Shown here in pieces: positions 45,375 to 58,471 of a DNA stretch of 64,000 nt (the first letter of the stretch is position 1; every line of letters begins with the position of its first letter). The stretch lies in assembly GCA_001599755.1 (NCBI GenBank), contig BCHX01000003.1:1957289-2021288 (forward strand). The letters run 5' to 3'. The translations under genes and the position numbers were made by a program. Source of the stretch: Gliomastix tumulicola (taxonomy: Eukaryota; Ascomycota; Sordariomycetes; Hypocreales; Bionectriaceae). A model generated the notes under the pieces. The model was not told the DNA's origin and made no database searches. It saw only the letters and a list, made by a program, of their open reading frames with translations.

Positions 45375-48300
45375 TTTGGCGGTTAGCAGCAGGCGCACTG
45401 CTTGGGCCGAGGAAATGTGCTGTTACGGTCGCCGTTCCCGGGGAATGCCTTCGAGCAAGGAGCAGGTTGCAAATGACGGCAGAGACCGGTGTTGATTATA
45501 CGCGCATGTTTGATTCTGCACGCTGATGGCCGTGATGCGAACGAACGTGTCGGGTTCGGTGGGCGCGTTGGATCCTCGACTCCGGCCAGTAGCGGGAAGT
45601 TCGGTTGGCAGCTGGAGTTGAGGTCTGGAGAGCGAGGTAGCGCGCGCCGACGGTGATGACGAGGGTGCGACGTTTGTCGCTAGTGATTAGGGGCCGACTA
45701 CGAGTGACGGTGGTGGTAGTCGAAATGTACTCGCACGGTCCGAGTCGTCGTCCCAAGGAATCGTAGATCGGACGTCGGGGCGAGCGAGTTGACGAGGCTG
45801 CTCGGTTGAGGGGGGTCTGTGGAATTTGGGGGATTCGACAGGACGTTCTGGTCTGTAAGCAAGTCGAGGGTGCGGCACTAATAGCAGGCCAGAGGCTAGA
45901 GCCGGAGAGAGACCAGCAACAGCGAGGTATTAGCTGATGACAGCTTGGGCGGATGGTGGCACCAATTGGCGTGGGAGAAACGTGGTGTGGAGGCGAACTA
46001 AGTTCCAGTGTCCACCCTGTATCGGTTTCACTTCGAGGGTCGCTGGCTCCGTCCAGGTGGTTGATTGGGAGAGATTGAATCTCGATGTGGTCGTCGAGCT
46101 CAATGCGACGGACGCTGGTGGGCAGATGGCAGGGTTCGAGAAAGTTGGATGGAAGGGACAGGTGCAGAAGATGGGGGTTGGCAGAATGGGCGTGGAAAAC
46201 AGGACGGACTTCTTGAAAGTTCGCTGACGAGGGTAGCCCAGATAAAAGGGGACAGGGGGTCCCAGGCGCTTTGCCAGGGAGCGGACGCCTAGAAGGCGCA
46301 CTAAAAATACAGCTCCAGCGGGCAAGCAAGGCAAGTCCTCACAAACGGAGCCCTCCGCCCTGCTACTGCCTCAATAGTCGACCCCGGCATCAAACTTCCC
46401 CCCCAATCCGTCCTAGGTGTGGACCTGGACTTCTGGCCGCTTTTACGAGTACGAGAACAGCGGCGGGGAGCTTATAAGCCCACCTCGTGGTGATTGTGTA
46501 CTAGTAGATAAGCTGGTCGTGGCCGATAGAGCTCAGCTCGTGTGTATGCTCAAGCTTTTTCAAATGCGGGAGCGGCTGTGGTTCAAAGTGCGATCCTTCG
46601 TTTCCATCTCACGTGGGTGGAATGGTTGTGATTGTTTACGAGAGCGTGCCAGAACCGCCCAAGGTCACTCAGTGATTCTTAACCAATTCGAGGTCAATAC
46701 GGCTGACAAGTGTTCAAAATGTGATTCCAGCCAGGTATTTAGATACCTGGCAGGTCGCTACGCGTATAACAATAGAAGAAAACCTTGTATTTCCGAGCAG
46801 TCCTCGACAATGTAGCTCCCATTCCAGTCTCTGGGGGGAGTAGCAACAGAAGCGCGAGTAATATCGATAGAGGATCCAATCAGCTTTCTGCCAGCCGTCG
46901 GCAAGGTATGGTCGACGATGGCATATCCGACGTCGTTCTCGTTGACTTGCACTGTATTCGAAGTGACTGATTCCGTCACGGCTGCTTCGGACGCTCGAAC
47001 TCCCTCGTCAGCCAATGTCAAAAGGCCAGTGTCTGGAATGATACCTAACATGAGACACACTGAGGACCAAACGCCAGGCGATCGTGGCTCACCTCCTGTA
47101 CCACCACCAGTTCGTTGCTTTTGAAGCAAACGAGCCGTCGCAAACCCCTGCCGCCATGCGCAAACAATGCTACTGTTTGCACAGCTGTGGGAGCAGCCAG
47201 GGACGAGCCATTAATGCTAGTAATCCCTGGGCGGCCGGGAAGCAACGGCCGTCCGTTGTCTCGTAGACATTGGATGTCAACGAAGGCGTCATCCACACAT
47301 GGCCGACAAAAGTTGTTGCTGCGATGGTGCCAACGGTGAAGCGTACAAACAGGTGTCGGGTGCCGTGCTTGGAAACCCCGTTCTATCAGGGAGGAAGTGT
47401 GTCGTTCAATCCTGCAGAGCCCCTTTGACTTCATTACCACCTGAGCCAAGCAATTCACCAAGTCGCGCTACAGCACAACGCCTTGTCACAACCAGCCAGT
47501 CGCCATCGCACAAAACCGTCGTACCTCTCCCTCGGGATCACTAGACCGGTCGCGGCCATGCGGCGTGGGGCAGATTAGATGGATGTTGCAGCATGTTGGC
47601 AGCGTTCTTGGCTGGCACTGGCAGGCAACGGGCCATCCAGGGCGGCGAGGCGACATGTGTTGTGACTGAATGGTTATCAGCATCCAATAGCATCCAATTG
47701 GGGGGCGTGGTTGGATGGAAGAGGTTCAGAAATGCAGGGAGATGCCAAAAGCAGCGTCGCAAACTAGCCGAAGCGGGCCGCTAGCTCTCCCACGGTTGTC
47801 GACCCTACACCCAAGGTAGCACTGATTGCGATAGCTGATCCAGATGGCTTGATTGCCGTTTCGTCCACGGGGTGTGAAGCTTCCATGCACGTTCCACGTT
47901 TCGAGTGGCCTCCAAGGGGCTGTAAATCACGTTGGGGGGCCTTTTTCTCGCCCGGCGGTGTAGTAGCATGTGCTGTGTAGAAAGACGCATTGCCGATGGG
48001 TCGCCCTGCAAGTTCTGCAAGTTTGCCTGCTGGACGCTGCCCACGCGAAGCCAAATGCGGACCGGGCACATGTGCTCGTCCTTCTAGAGGAGAGAAGGAA
48101 GGAATGGTGGTGGAAGGTACATCCAGGTGTACCTGCCTTCCCTCGTGCCCGTCCAATGAGTGGCAGCTGCGTGTAATACTCGTACCTTCCTGTCTGATGG
48201 TTGGTGGCTTTTTGAGAAATTTTGCTGCGCACACGTCTCCCTCTGTCTCTCCCTCACGGTCCATCTGCTAGTCACGGTCCCTCACCTGATGCAGATTCCT

Positions 48301-50100
48301 GCCTGTGGCTGCGCTCCAAAAAAAGGCCAGATCGGGCAGTTGCCAATTGTCGACCCCAAACAAGCCCGGGCAAAGCTCTCGAGGGCGAAAATGTCGGTTG
48401 CCGCCAAGTCAGTCATGTCGCACCACAGGGAAGGGAGGTCGCTCCCCGTTCAACTCGGCTCGACTAATGTGTCTGAATTCCAGCTCAGCTGAAGCACGAC
48501 GTCAGTTCGACACGCGAGACATTGCTCGGTGCAAGATTCACCCAAAAAACCCCCGACAAATCGATCCCAGCGCAAACATGAGGTGAGCTTGCTTGCTTCG
48601 CTTGGCTGGCCCCCGTCTCGGCCCACTGACCTGGACCCTGAGGCCGGTTAAGCAAGACGCCGAAAAGCCTTTTCTAGCTCAGAAATGCGTGTTGCTCGGT
48701 TGGCCGTGCCCCATTCGTGCATGATGGGCTTGGATACGCAGTACGAGCGAAGACCACGACCACGACGCCACGGAACGCATCATCGATTCGGATTCTGCGT
48801 GGCCGTTGACCGTGATCCATCTGGCCATCTCCAATTCCCCATTAAGCTCCTCGGATCGTGACTGGCCACCCTGACCACGTGGATCCTGGTGCCAGTGGAC
48901 AGGGTATCTTACGAAATCAGAACAACAAGTCACGCCCGGCGGCAATTAACCAACTAGGGTGGGGGTTGCACAGGTGAGCTGGATGGATAAATTGGTTTTA
49001 ATTATTATCGCCAATTTATATGGGCAACGGCGGCGCCAGGGGTACCTTGCGGCCACAAGGCGATGGCTGGCCGTCAGGAAGTCTTCGAGAATGCGCTTGG
49101 AGCGGCGTTGGACCAGGGGTCTTGTTAGGCAAGCCTCATCAGAGCTATCCGGACTCTCCAAGAGAGTCATGCAGCCGTCATGTGATCAGACGCCGAGGGT
49201 GAAGGCGCCTCACCGACACGAGAGCCGCCACCTTGACGCAGGTGCTAATCATGCAATGCAAGACACGTTGGCAGATGCCACGGAGCAGTATCGGTCGGTC
49301 TTTTCCAAGATTCTTCAACCCCAAATGGCGGGGTCAGCCATTGATGGCCATGTGTTGCAGACCGTCTCCGGAGTATGACAACTCTCTTTCCAACCATAAT
49401 CAGTCCGTAGAAATCGGGTTGAATCATTGGCCTCTGATCACCAAGTGGCCTTTGGCGTCATCCTGCGTTGGCGAATTGCTCGCGCCTGTCTTGTCCTCGA
49501 CGGCCTCAGAAGCCAGCCAATGAGGTCTAGGGTATTGCAGCCAAGGCAGCTTGGAGATCCCACCTCGATGTGAAAATCATCCACCCCAATTTTATTTCGT
49601 ACCCTGGCGCTGTCATTGCCAATCTCGAATTTCCTCCTTTCTTCCCCTCTCGCCTTTTTGCCTGCATTGGACACGTTGAACGCTTGAATCTGCCTTGCTC
49701 TGCTTACGAATTTGACGATCGCCACGACTTCTCCTAATTCCCAGGCTGTGCGCCCGTCCGAGACCCGAGTTGGAAGCATCTGTCAGCCTGTCAGCTCCTC
49801 CCCCGCCATTTACAACCGCGTCACGGCATATTGATAAACGTCATCGCCGGCTGGACCCCAATTCCCCCGAGACATCGCGAGAATCCGGACCGCACACAAG
49901 TTTCTGCAGCCGGAACAGCGAAGAGCAGAGTGTCATCGATACGACTGTACGACGAGCTACTGCCGAGGGTACCCGGAGCCGACGAATGGCCACGGCTGAA
50001 GGGGGTCGCGTGTGTGTCCTGTAGCTTGGAGACGACCTCTCCCCCCCGGTTCTCCCCTCGAGCGACGATCAGATACCTGCTGCTCTCCTAGCCAGGCAGC
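45375..50100. other. 4.7-kb gene-poor region between G-alpha and avl9
   Basis: This is the longest stretch without a supported gene. It presumably holds the G-alpha promoter on the left and the avl9 promoter on the right. A weak candidate frame on the minus strand (46758-47129) is discussed as a finding. No transposon, tRNA or repeat array was recognised. Confidence 0.4.
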
Positions 50101-52449
50101 ATGAGTGACGAGGAGACCACCGTCCCTGCCAATGGCACGGAGCTGAAGTCTCCTACGCCTTCGACCCCGGCATCGGCGAGCATCCCCGTCGACTCTTTCT
50201 CTCCGTTGGTTACTGTTGTTGGCTTCCACCATGCCCGAGGCCCGGAAGTCGAGTCCTGGTTCGGCGTGGAGGACGGCGCCGATCCAGCCGCCGACTACGG
50301 CTGGACGCTGCTTCCCTTCATGGCGCTGAGTGACGGCGCCCACGCGTATGACACTTGCCGCTTCCTCTCGCAAGATTCCTCTCTGTTAACATCCAGCCCA
50401 GCTCCGAAGAAGACTTTTCCTACTTCACCCTCCTCCGCCCCGCCTCCGAGAAGCACGCCGCAACCTCCCTCTTTGGCATCTCCTGTACGCGCCAGCTCGA
50501 CTCGACCAAGCTCATCAACCGCCCCGCCGACGTCACGCGCTCGACGGTCCAGAAGGCCGTCGTGGTCATCACCGACACGCCGGAGGCTTTCGGTGTCCTG
50601 CGCGAGAAGCTCGGCGTCGTGACGCAGGCTTGGTTCGCCCAGCGCGACTTCACCGACCGGGACATCCTGCTGCACTTCCAGGAGAGCCTCGCCGAGGAGA
50701 AGGCCAGGGGCCAGCTCCAGGCCGAGGACGCTGGGCGGGACCAGTCTATCGGTCTGAGTCTGCGGGAGCTCGTGCATGAATTCAAGTGGCAGACTCTTGT
50801 CCTGTTTAAGTGCTGCCTGCTGCAGCCAAAGGTAGAGCCTGCATCGCCCTTTTTTCTTTCTTTCACGTATCTCAATGACTAACAGGAAGGCTAGATGCTG
50901 TTCTTTGGGTCGAGGTGCGACCGGCTGTGCATGATCCAATTCTCTCTGATCTCCCTCATCCCGGGCCTCATCCGCAACCTGCAGGACTGCGCCGACCCGG
51001 AGCTGAACAACTTCGAGACAAAGTTGGTCAAGCCGTCGAGCCTGCAGAGTAGCAATCGCAGCTCACTGCTGTCCTTCATGGGTCTCCCCCTGCAAATCTT
51101 CGGCAAGGTGTGAACCACTGCCCGCCCCCATACCACCCACCAAAAGAGTCATTCTAACCTCCTCCCAGGGAAGCCTGTTCGGCCCGTACACGCCCCTCCA
51201 GCAGCTCGACATCCTTGCCGACTTCGGCACCAAGTCCTACATTGTCGGCAGCACCAACTCTCTCCTCCTGCAGCAGAAGGACCGCTACAGCGACATCCTC
51301 ATCAACCTCGACGACAGCAACATCAGCATCACCTCGCCCTCGCTCCGCGGCGCGCTCAACCTCACCGCCGCCGACCGCCGCTGGATCGACTACCTGACCC
51401 AAGAGGTCAACGACACCTGGGACGAGGCGAACCCCAGCCGGCCCAAGAACATGCAGTACGCCGGTAGCGAGGAGTTTATCCGCAGCCAGTTCGAGGCGTA
51501 CCTGCTGGGCCTCATCTCCTCCGTCAAGTACCACGAGTTCCTCGCGCAGCACGGGGACGCGCCCGGGGAGCCCGACCCGGCGGTCGACTTCGGACTCGAG
51601 TGGGTGGATGCGTGGTCTCGCACGGAGAACTATCGCATGTGGAACGCCAACACGGACTCGAACCTCTTCGCCGTCTCGGAGCCCCGGCACCCGTGCGCCG
51701 GCGGCCTCAGCATCGAGGACGTGCAGCGCCGCGTCGCCGAGCAGATCAAGGAGCTGCACCTGGACGAGCGCTTCGCCCAGGGCCGCGACATGCTCGGCCG
51801 CAACTTCGCCGCGGGGCGCGACAAGGCCACGTCCATGTTCAGCAAGATCTACTCCGACGTCGAGTACATGCGCGAGTCGCAGCGGCGCAGGGCCGAGGAC
51901 GCAAAGGCCGCCGCCGCCGCTACTACTGCCGACCCGTCCTCCCCGACCGAGAAGTCGGCCTACCCCGTCGACATCACCGCCGCCCAGCAGACGGTGCAGA
52001 CCGCCGGCGCGCGGGCGGGCGCCTACATGTCCAGCTGGGCGACCTGGGCCGGCGAGAAGCGCAAGCAGGGCGGCTGGGGAGGCGGCTGGGGCCGCAAGTC
52101 GACGACCACGGCGTCCAGGTCCGATAAGACGGGCTCGACGCCCGGCAGCCCCGAGCCCATAGACGGCGGCTACCAGATGGTCAGTCCGCCCGAGACCCGG
52201 GCCGGCTCGACGGACGGCAGCGGCGGCGGCCGCGACCCCGCCAACCGGCGGAGGGACACGCAGAACAGCTTCAGCGAGAGCATCCTCTCGGGCGTCAGCT
52301 CGTCCCAGAGCAGGCCGGCCACGGGATCCGACGACAAGGCACCCGATATTGTCCCGAAAGATGTCACCGCGGGTGCAGCAGCAGCAGCAGCTCCGACCGA
52401 TCTTAAGGAGAAGGACGCTGCGCCGCCACCACCGACTTCAACTTCCTAA
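50101..52449 (+). CDS. avl9: late secretory pathway protein Avl9 (DENN-type, 722 aa)
   Basis: Four exons: 50101-50345, 50402-50831, 50895-51107, 51169-52449; total 2169 nt. The N-terminus PLVTVVGFHHARGPEVESWF is the family's hallmark, and GWTLLPFMALSDGAHASEEDFSYFTLL (made by the first splice) plus LFGISCTRQLDS continue it. The central part carries LLHFQESLAEEKARG, KWQTLVLFKCCLLQPKMLFFG and LISLIPGLIRNLQDCADPE of the DENN-like fold. The last 250 residues are Ala/Ser/Gly-rich and low-complexity. Yeast Avl9 works in exit of secretory vesicles from the Golgi; DENN proteins often act as Rab exchange factors, which is unproven for this group. The acceptor at 50401 was chosen over one 5 nt earlier because only it keeps the frame. 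Confidence 0.9.
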
Positions 52450-53233
52450 ACGCGACTGATACGGTCTGTTTCAACCCGATACCCTGGGGACCAGGACCAG
52501 AGAGCATGCTTTTGTTTGTGTAAATGGCCAAACCCCATGATGAATGATGTCCTTTTTCCCCCCCAACTATCTTGTCAATCAGCTTTGATGGGCGGCATAC
52601 CATATATGAGTTTCTACGAATACATAGCCATAGTTTAATGCATGACATACTCGTACTTCACATAATACGCGCCATGAAAAACATGGCTCATTCACGGGGT
52701 ACTAGTTACACCTTTGCATACATACCATGTCAAAAAGAAGCAATCCGTGACGCCATGTTTTTCTTCTCTCATCTCTAATAATATGTCATTAACCCTCGTT
52801 ACAAAGCCCCCTGGCCTTCCCGTCGTTTCTGTGTATATCTGTGAAGGGCATGTCCCCGGATCCCAGCCTGATCATGCCTTAGCAACGTGAGCGCCATCGC
52901 ATGTCTCCCAGTTGAAGGAGCCCACGTTTTGACGGGGGTGAAACTGCCTGTTGAGCCGAAGCCAAAAGACGACGACTTGCACACTGGCACACCCCCCCAT
53001 ATAATTGAATGCGCTCCTAGTATGCATATACCCATGCACCCCATTCCATCTATCGAGAGTCCTTGGCCTGTATGCAGCATTCCCCCCGTGGGGACTTGGA
53101 GGGAGTACGTCCAGCATCGGCAGTGCGAATCGGAGACTCCCAGACGCTGTGCCTACTTGAAGCGCGGATCATGCCACACAAGTGATGATCCAAGTAGCCT
53201 GACCACATCGCACCCTGACTTCAAGTCACCCGC
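52450..53233. other. 3' region between convergent avl9 and cul1
   Basis: 784 bp between two stop codons. No gene or structured repeat was recognised. Confidence 0.45.
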
Positions 53234-55884
53234 TTACGCCAGGTAGCCGAGCTCATCGTCGTCGAGGCGCTCGAGGTACTCCTTGTCGAGCAGGATCTCA
53301 ATGCACTTCTTGATGTCGCTGACCTTGGGCACGAACCGAGAGCGGATCTGGTTGATCGTCTCGCTGACAAGCTGCGTGTGCTTCATCTTCTTGCGTGCCT
53401 TCATGATGCGCACGATAGCGGACTGAACACCGGTTAGTAAAGAGAGGAATCATTGACGACAAATAGAGAGCAAGAAAGCCATACCTGAAGCACCAGCTTG
53501 CGATCTTCCTCGATCGTCTTGTTCGTCTCGGCCTCCTCCTGCTTGGCCTCCTTGATACCACCGAGATTGAGGTTCACTCGGATCTTCTTGTTCTTGAAAT
53601 CGTAGTTCAGCTTGAACACCTTGCCAGCACGGGGCTTGGCATCGCCGGGGCCGCTCATGATCAGTACCTTGGCCTTGAGGAGGACCGCCATAGCCTGATC
53701 CAGGACTTCGCTGGTCAGCTGCGTGGCGCCGAGAATCTCCTCGTAGGTGTAGGTGTCCTTCTCGTTGAAGAGGAGCAGAATGGCCATCTGGTAGATCGAC
53801 ACCTGGAAGGTGAAGGGCGTCTTGCTACTCTTGCAGTAGCCGGTCTTCACCTCGCCCTTGCACAGATGCCAGAGCCACGTAAGCTTCCGGCCATCGTGCT
53901 TGTGCTTGTAGAAGAGCGTGAATCGCTCAATCTCAGCGGCGATCTCGGTAGGGGGAGTAAAGGGCGTCGAGGGCGCCGTCAACGGCCAGAAACCAGTACC
54001 AAGGATGGAAAAGGTCGAGTCAACGGCCCTAGCGTACTCGACACCCTCCAGGTGATCCCTGAACTCCTTGTTCAGGTCTTTGGAAATCTGCATGTCCTGG
54101 AACATACGCTGGAGCTTGTTAGTGTACTCGAAACCGCAAGCCTCTTTCAGCTTGCTAATCATGCTGGTCTCGGCATCATCAGATGACGAGTTGCTGTGGA
54201 CGAGTCGCCTCGCCAGCATGCGGGAGTAGAACTTCTGGAAGACGTCCTTGTCCTCGATGTACTTGAAGACGGTCATGATATCGTTCAGCGCCCGCTCGAG
54301 CTCGGCCTCCTCGATGCTGGTGGTGCTCTTGCGGAGCAGAACGTCGGTGTACTTGGCAAGCAGCTCAGGCGACTTGCTTGACCCGGCGACGCAGACCTCG
54401 TTCCTGTTCACAAACTCTCGGCAGGCATTGTCGAGGGATCTTGTGAACTCGGGCTCCTCCTTGAACGCACGCTTCACTAGTCCTCTGTACTGGGTGTGGA
54501 TCTCCAAGAGGGCGTCGACGTACACCTTAGGTTCGAGCTTGTCGCCCTCGGAGGAGTTGACCTTCTGCACCGCGCTGAGACCAGCCTTGCGGACATGCGT
54601 CTCAAACTTGTTCCTCAGAGGCTCCAGGCCGTCCGGAATACGCGAGAGGAGGTTGTACATTCTAGCCATATCGTCCTCGCGGTCGTTGTCCAGAAGAACC
54701 TGGAACTCCTCGCGAAGCAGGGCTGAGTGATCCTGAATAAGGGCCTGGTGGCAGGTCTTCTTTAGGGGAATGGCAATGTCCTGGTGGAGGAACATGTTGA
54801 CCCTCTCCTCCTCCTCAGCCAGCCGGACCTCCGCCTTCTTCATGTATTCGACCACACTATTCTCCGACACAAACTGCTTCGACTCGGTCTGGTAAAACTC
54901 TCTGGTGGCGTTGAGGAAGGGGCGCTCGAAGTGATAGCGGTACACGTCGAGTGTCGACTTGGAGGTATCCGACTCGTCCAGACCTAGGGATACAAATGAG
55001 TCCACGATTTGCTTGATCTGGCCGTGCTCGATGGTCTCGCCGTTTCGCTGCTTCTCGACCAGCTTCAGCACAGCTTCCATAACCTTCTCCGACAAATTCT
55101 CAAAGAGCACGCGACGCCACTGCACCAGGTGCAGGGTGTAGACGTCGTAAACATTCTTCTTGCCCTCGTCGATCTCGCGCTTAACCCAGTGGCGGTTGAG
55201 GTATCGGAACAGGTGGTGGATGTACTTGGCAGCGGTGGTGTACTGAGACCACGCTTTGATGTAGAAGGAGAGGAGAGCCTCATCGGCATGAGACTTGGAT
55301 TCGTCTAGTAGAGCTTCGAGATGTCCCTTGAGGTAGTCGATCAGTTTGTTGTAAAGCTCCTCGCCCAGAAGATGCGCTGCGGATAGAAAGTTAGCAATGC
55401 AATGCACGACGTTGCCACCATGGGATGGGTATTCGGGATTCGCCCTTACCTCCCCTATGATTGGAGTGAATCGCAGGCCCGCCGAGTCCAACTGCCTTCT
55501 GTGAAGTACAGAAGTTATGAATCGCGCTGCATCCAGTTTGTTGTCATTGTCAGTGGCTTCAAATCCGAAGTGGGGGGTGGCGCCTCGTGGCAGGCGGCAT
55601 TGCGGCTTGACTCACGTGTATACACCCATGTACATCTTCATGTCGATGCCTTGTTCCAGGTCATGCATGATCTTGGATATGCCGGTCTCCAGGTAGGCCC
55701 ATCTGTAGAATAGTCAGCTTCGGTTTCACAACCTCTACAACCTACACAGGTAATAGAGAGGGCACTCCCGGAGGGGCGGACGGGGGGGCGGACGGGCAGT
55801 GCCGGGGAAAACTAACGTTGATCCTATGTCTTCCTTGTTGGGCATGGGCGGCATGCCCTTTGTCGTGGCCACCCTCGTCGCCAT
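53234..55884 (-). CDS. cul1: cullin-1, scaffold of SCF ubiquitin ligases (770 aa)
   Basis: Five exons: 55884-55817, 55702-55616, 55526-55450, 55376-53485, 53422-53234; total 2313 nt. The N-terminal part (WAYLETGISKIM, NFCTSQKAVG, NHRGAHLLGEELY) is the Skp1/F-box-binding side. Cullin repeats follow. The cullin-homology region (LARRLVHSNSSSDDAETSMISKLKEACGFEYTNKLQRMFQDM) is the RBX1-binding platform. The C-terminal winged helix contains IVRIMKARKKMKH, where Lys716 corresponds to the neddylated lysine of CUL1. The end DDELGYLA is the standard YLA C-terminus. The protein joins substrate adaptors to the RING protein for ubiquitin transfer in nucleus and cytoplasm. The large exon has its own upstream open frame, so the three short 5' exons are easy to miss. 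Confidence 0.97.
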
Positions 55885-57287
55885 GTTTCCAACCATACAC
55901 GTGCGTGTGCGGCACGGGCTTTGGTCACGTCCGCGATGCAACGGTGAGCGGGATGGCGGGGTCGAAGGTGACGGGTTCGCTCGAGGGGCGGCAAGCGAAG
56001 GGGTGTGACGGGAGGTCGTCAAAATCCGAGGAGCACGATGCGGTCGAGCCGTGTGTAGCAAAACGTTCGGCGAACCGGGCGCAACGGAGGGAAGGTCCGA
56101 TCCTGCGCAGAGCCGGAGGAGCGGGTGGGAAACAGTGGTCGTCAGACTGTCTCCGACGGGGGTAAAGTGCACGTAGAGCAAGGTCGTCCGATGATGCGGC
56201 GAGAATACGTGCTTTGCTCGGGAACAGGATGCACGCTGGCTGAACTCCGAAACAAGAGGCCTTCCTGGCTTCTGGAGACGTGGAGACGAAGGCGATACGA
56301 TGTCGGGGGAGGGAATGAGGGCGGTGTAGCGGCGAGAGTAAGTGATGAGTGGATGGTGGAAGGTTTGGGAGAAGCAAAGAGCAGGCGACAGTCGTAGATT
56401 TAAGAATGCCCAGGGCAACAGCTTGGCCGAGCTACCCTGGACTTGGCTTTCAGCCTGGAGGCGCCCTTACAGTGAGGAACTGCAGGGAATACCTGGAAAT
56501 ACACCTGTCTTTGTGCTACCACCGAGACAACGAACCATGGAGCTGCTGTGCGTCGCACCTGCAGATAGCAAACTTTTCATTCAAGGTATTGCGAAGACTG
56601 GTGAGCTCATACATGAACAGACTCGACGCTCTGAAGCACTGTTCTCCCCCAATCTGCCTGTTGTCGCTGGTACAATAGTGCACCTTCTGGTTGCCAACGA
56701 AGTACTTCAAAGTACCGTGGTGTTCGGAGGTGAATCAAATGCCCCGCTCTGCCTTGCGAAAAGGCCTTGACCTCCTCCAGTCCAGGCTGCTGCTGTTCTT
56801 GGTACTAACTAAGGCAAGGCAGGCTCGAATAAAGCTCTAGGTAGGCTGCTACAAACGGGGCAGTGGATCCCTGTCTTGATTCAGCTTAACAAGGGGATTC
56901 CACTTACTTCACTTGCCACTGTCGGACGTCAGAGAGGTTATGTTCAAATGCTGTATACGTTGAAAATATATCCTGTAGGCGCCCATGAATCCTTCTGAAA
57001 GATAAACGTAGACATGATAAACACGTGACTGTTCGTGGTTCGCTGGAGATCCCATGTCTTTGCAAAGCCCATCCCCAACAAGTCCCATGCGCCGAGCAAA
57101 AGGGGAAAAAGGACAAAACGAAACCAAACGCCAGGCAAGAGAGTCCTTCCCTGTGAAACACCCATGGCCTGAAGCCCGGACAGAAAAAGAAAAACAAAAA
57201 GAAAAAGAAAATACCGTAGTGATGGAAGGACAAGATCCCGTAGAATAATAGCCAAGAAGCGCAGCGCAGCCGCAGCGCCATCACGCG
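55885..57287. other. intergenic, cul1 promoter to SRF1-like gene 3' end
   Basis: 1.4 kb with no supported gene. Open frames near 55925-56418 overlap the cul1 leader and show no domain. A G-rich run occurs at about 55773-55796. Confidence 0.45.
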
Positions 57288-58471
57288 TCACCTCTCCTCC
57301 TCGCCGCCGCCCAGCCGCTCAACCATCCTGAAGATGTTAACTGTAAAGGTCATGGTCCACGAGATGAGCCCGACGAGCATGAAGGTGGCGAGCGCCTTGG
57401 CGAGCTGGCGCACCGTCGTCTCCGTGACGTTGTGGTAGATGAGGCTCTCGAACGCGAGCGCGGTGCTCGCCGACTTGAAGATGATGAAGAACAGGTCGAG
57501 CAGGATGAGCGACATCTTGGACACGGCGGACCGCAGGCCGAGGGGCTTCCCCGTGTACTCGTCCCAGATCATGTAGCCGATGTAGGGGATGGCGACGCAG
57601 TCGACGACGATGGCGACGACGGACTGCGTGCGCTCGGCCGAGTCCTTGTCGACGCTGTCCTCGAGGTAGTAGATGCGGCCCGCGACGCCGAGCGCGACGA
57701 TGGACGTGACCATGACGATGAGCCGGAAGAGCAGCGGCGAGAGCGAGTGCCGCATGACGAGGTTCCACACGCGCTTGTACGGCGCGATGGCCCTCCGCCG
57801 CCGCGAGGCGTACGCCCTCGCCGCCTGCACGCTGTAGGCCGCCTCGGCGGGCAGGCCGAAGTTGGGCTGCAGCTTCTCCAGCTCGCCGGGGCCGACGAGC
57901 TCGCTCTCCTCGTGCTGCGCGCGGCCCCACGCCGACGAGTGTATGAAGTCGTGCCACTCGGAGCCCGTGGCCAGGCCCGCCGTCGTCGGATGGTACGACG
58001 GCACGATGACGGGCTCGGCCGACCGCAGGTGATCCCACTTGCGCCCGCGCTGCGACGCCCGCCCGTACCGCAGGAAGTGCGGGATCTTGTGGCGCGACCC
58101 TTGCGCGGGGCCCAGCTGCGCGTCCTCGTAGTCGATGAAGCCGTCCTTGGACACGCGTCGCTGCGGTTCCGTCGGGAGCGCGTTGTGCTGGGGCCGGATC
58201 GTGTTCGGCGGGCGTAGCAGCCTCAGCTGTTCGTTCGCGGGCGGGCCGTGGCCTCCCTGGTAGGAGTCGATCCAGGCTGTATTGATCTTCGCGTTAGCTT
58301 TTGACAGGACGCCAGGATTACAGAGAGGGATAACGCACGAGGTAGCGATCTGGGCGGCCGCACCCCAGAAGAAGTCGGAACAACAAACTCATCGCCATCG
58401 TCCGGCCAGCCCGACGCCAAGCTCGAGTTGGAACGGTCACCACCGCGCGAGACTGGCGGCAACGGCGACAT
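57288..58471 (-). CDS. SRF1-like membrane protein, putative phospholipase D regulator (373 aa)
   Basis: Two exons: 58471-58339 and 58276-57288, total 1122 nt. The first exon codes a Ser/Pro-rich start; the splice creates RSLPPWIDSY, and the second exon contains TTAGLATGSEWHDFIHSSAWGRAQ. These Trp-rich motifs are typical of fungal proteins named after yeast Srf1, a regulator of the phospholipase D Spo14. At least four C-terminal membrane segments follow: LLFRLIVMVTSIVALGVAG, VVAIVVDCVAIPYIGYMIW, MSLILLDLFFIIFKSASTAL and ALATFMLVGLISWTMTFTV. An Arg cluster (YASRRRRAIAPYKR) lies just before the first helix. The family assignment rests on motif memory, so function is less certain than the gene itself. 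Confidence 0.72.

Noticed and set aside
45496..46329. 277-codon minus-strand frame upstream of the G-alpha gene
   Set aside because: Ser/Pro/Arg-rich translation without domain or conserved pattern; it lies where the G-alpha promoter and leader are expected.
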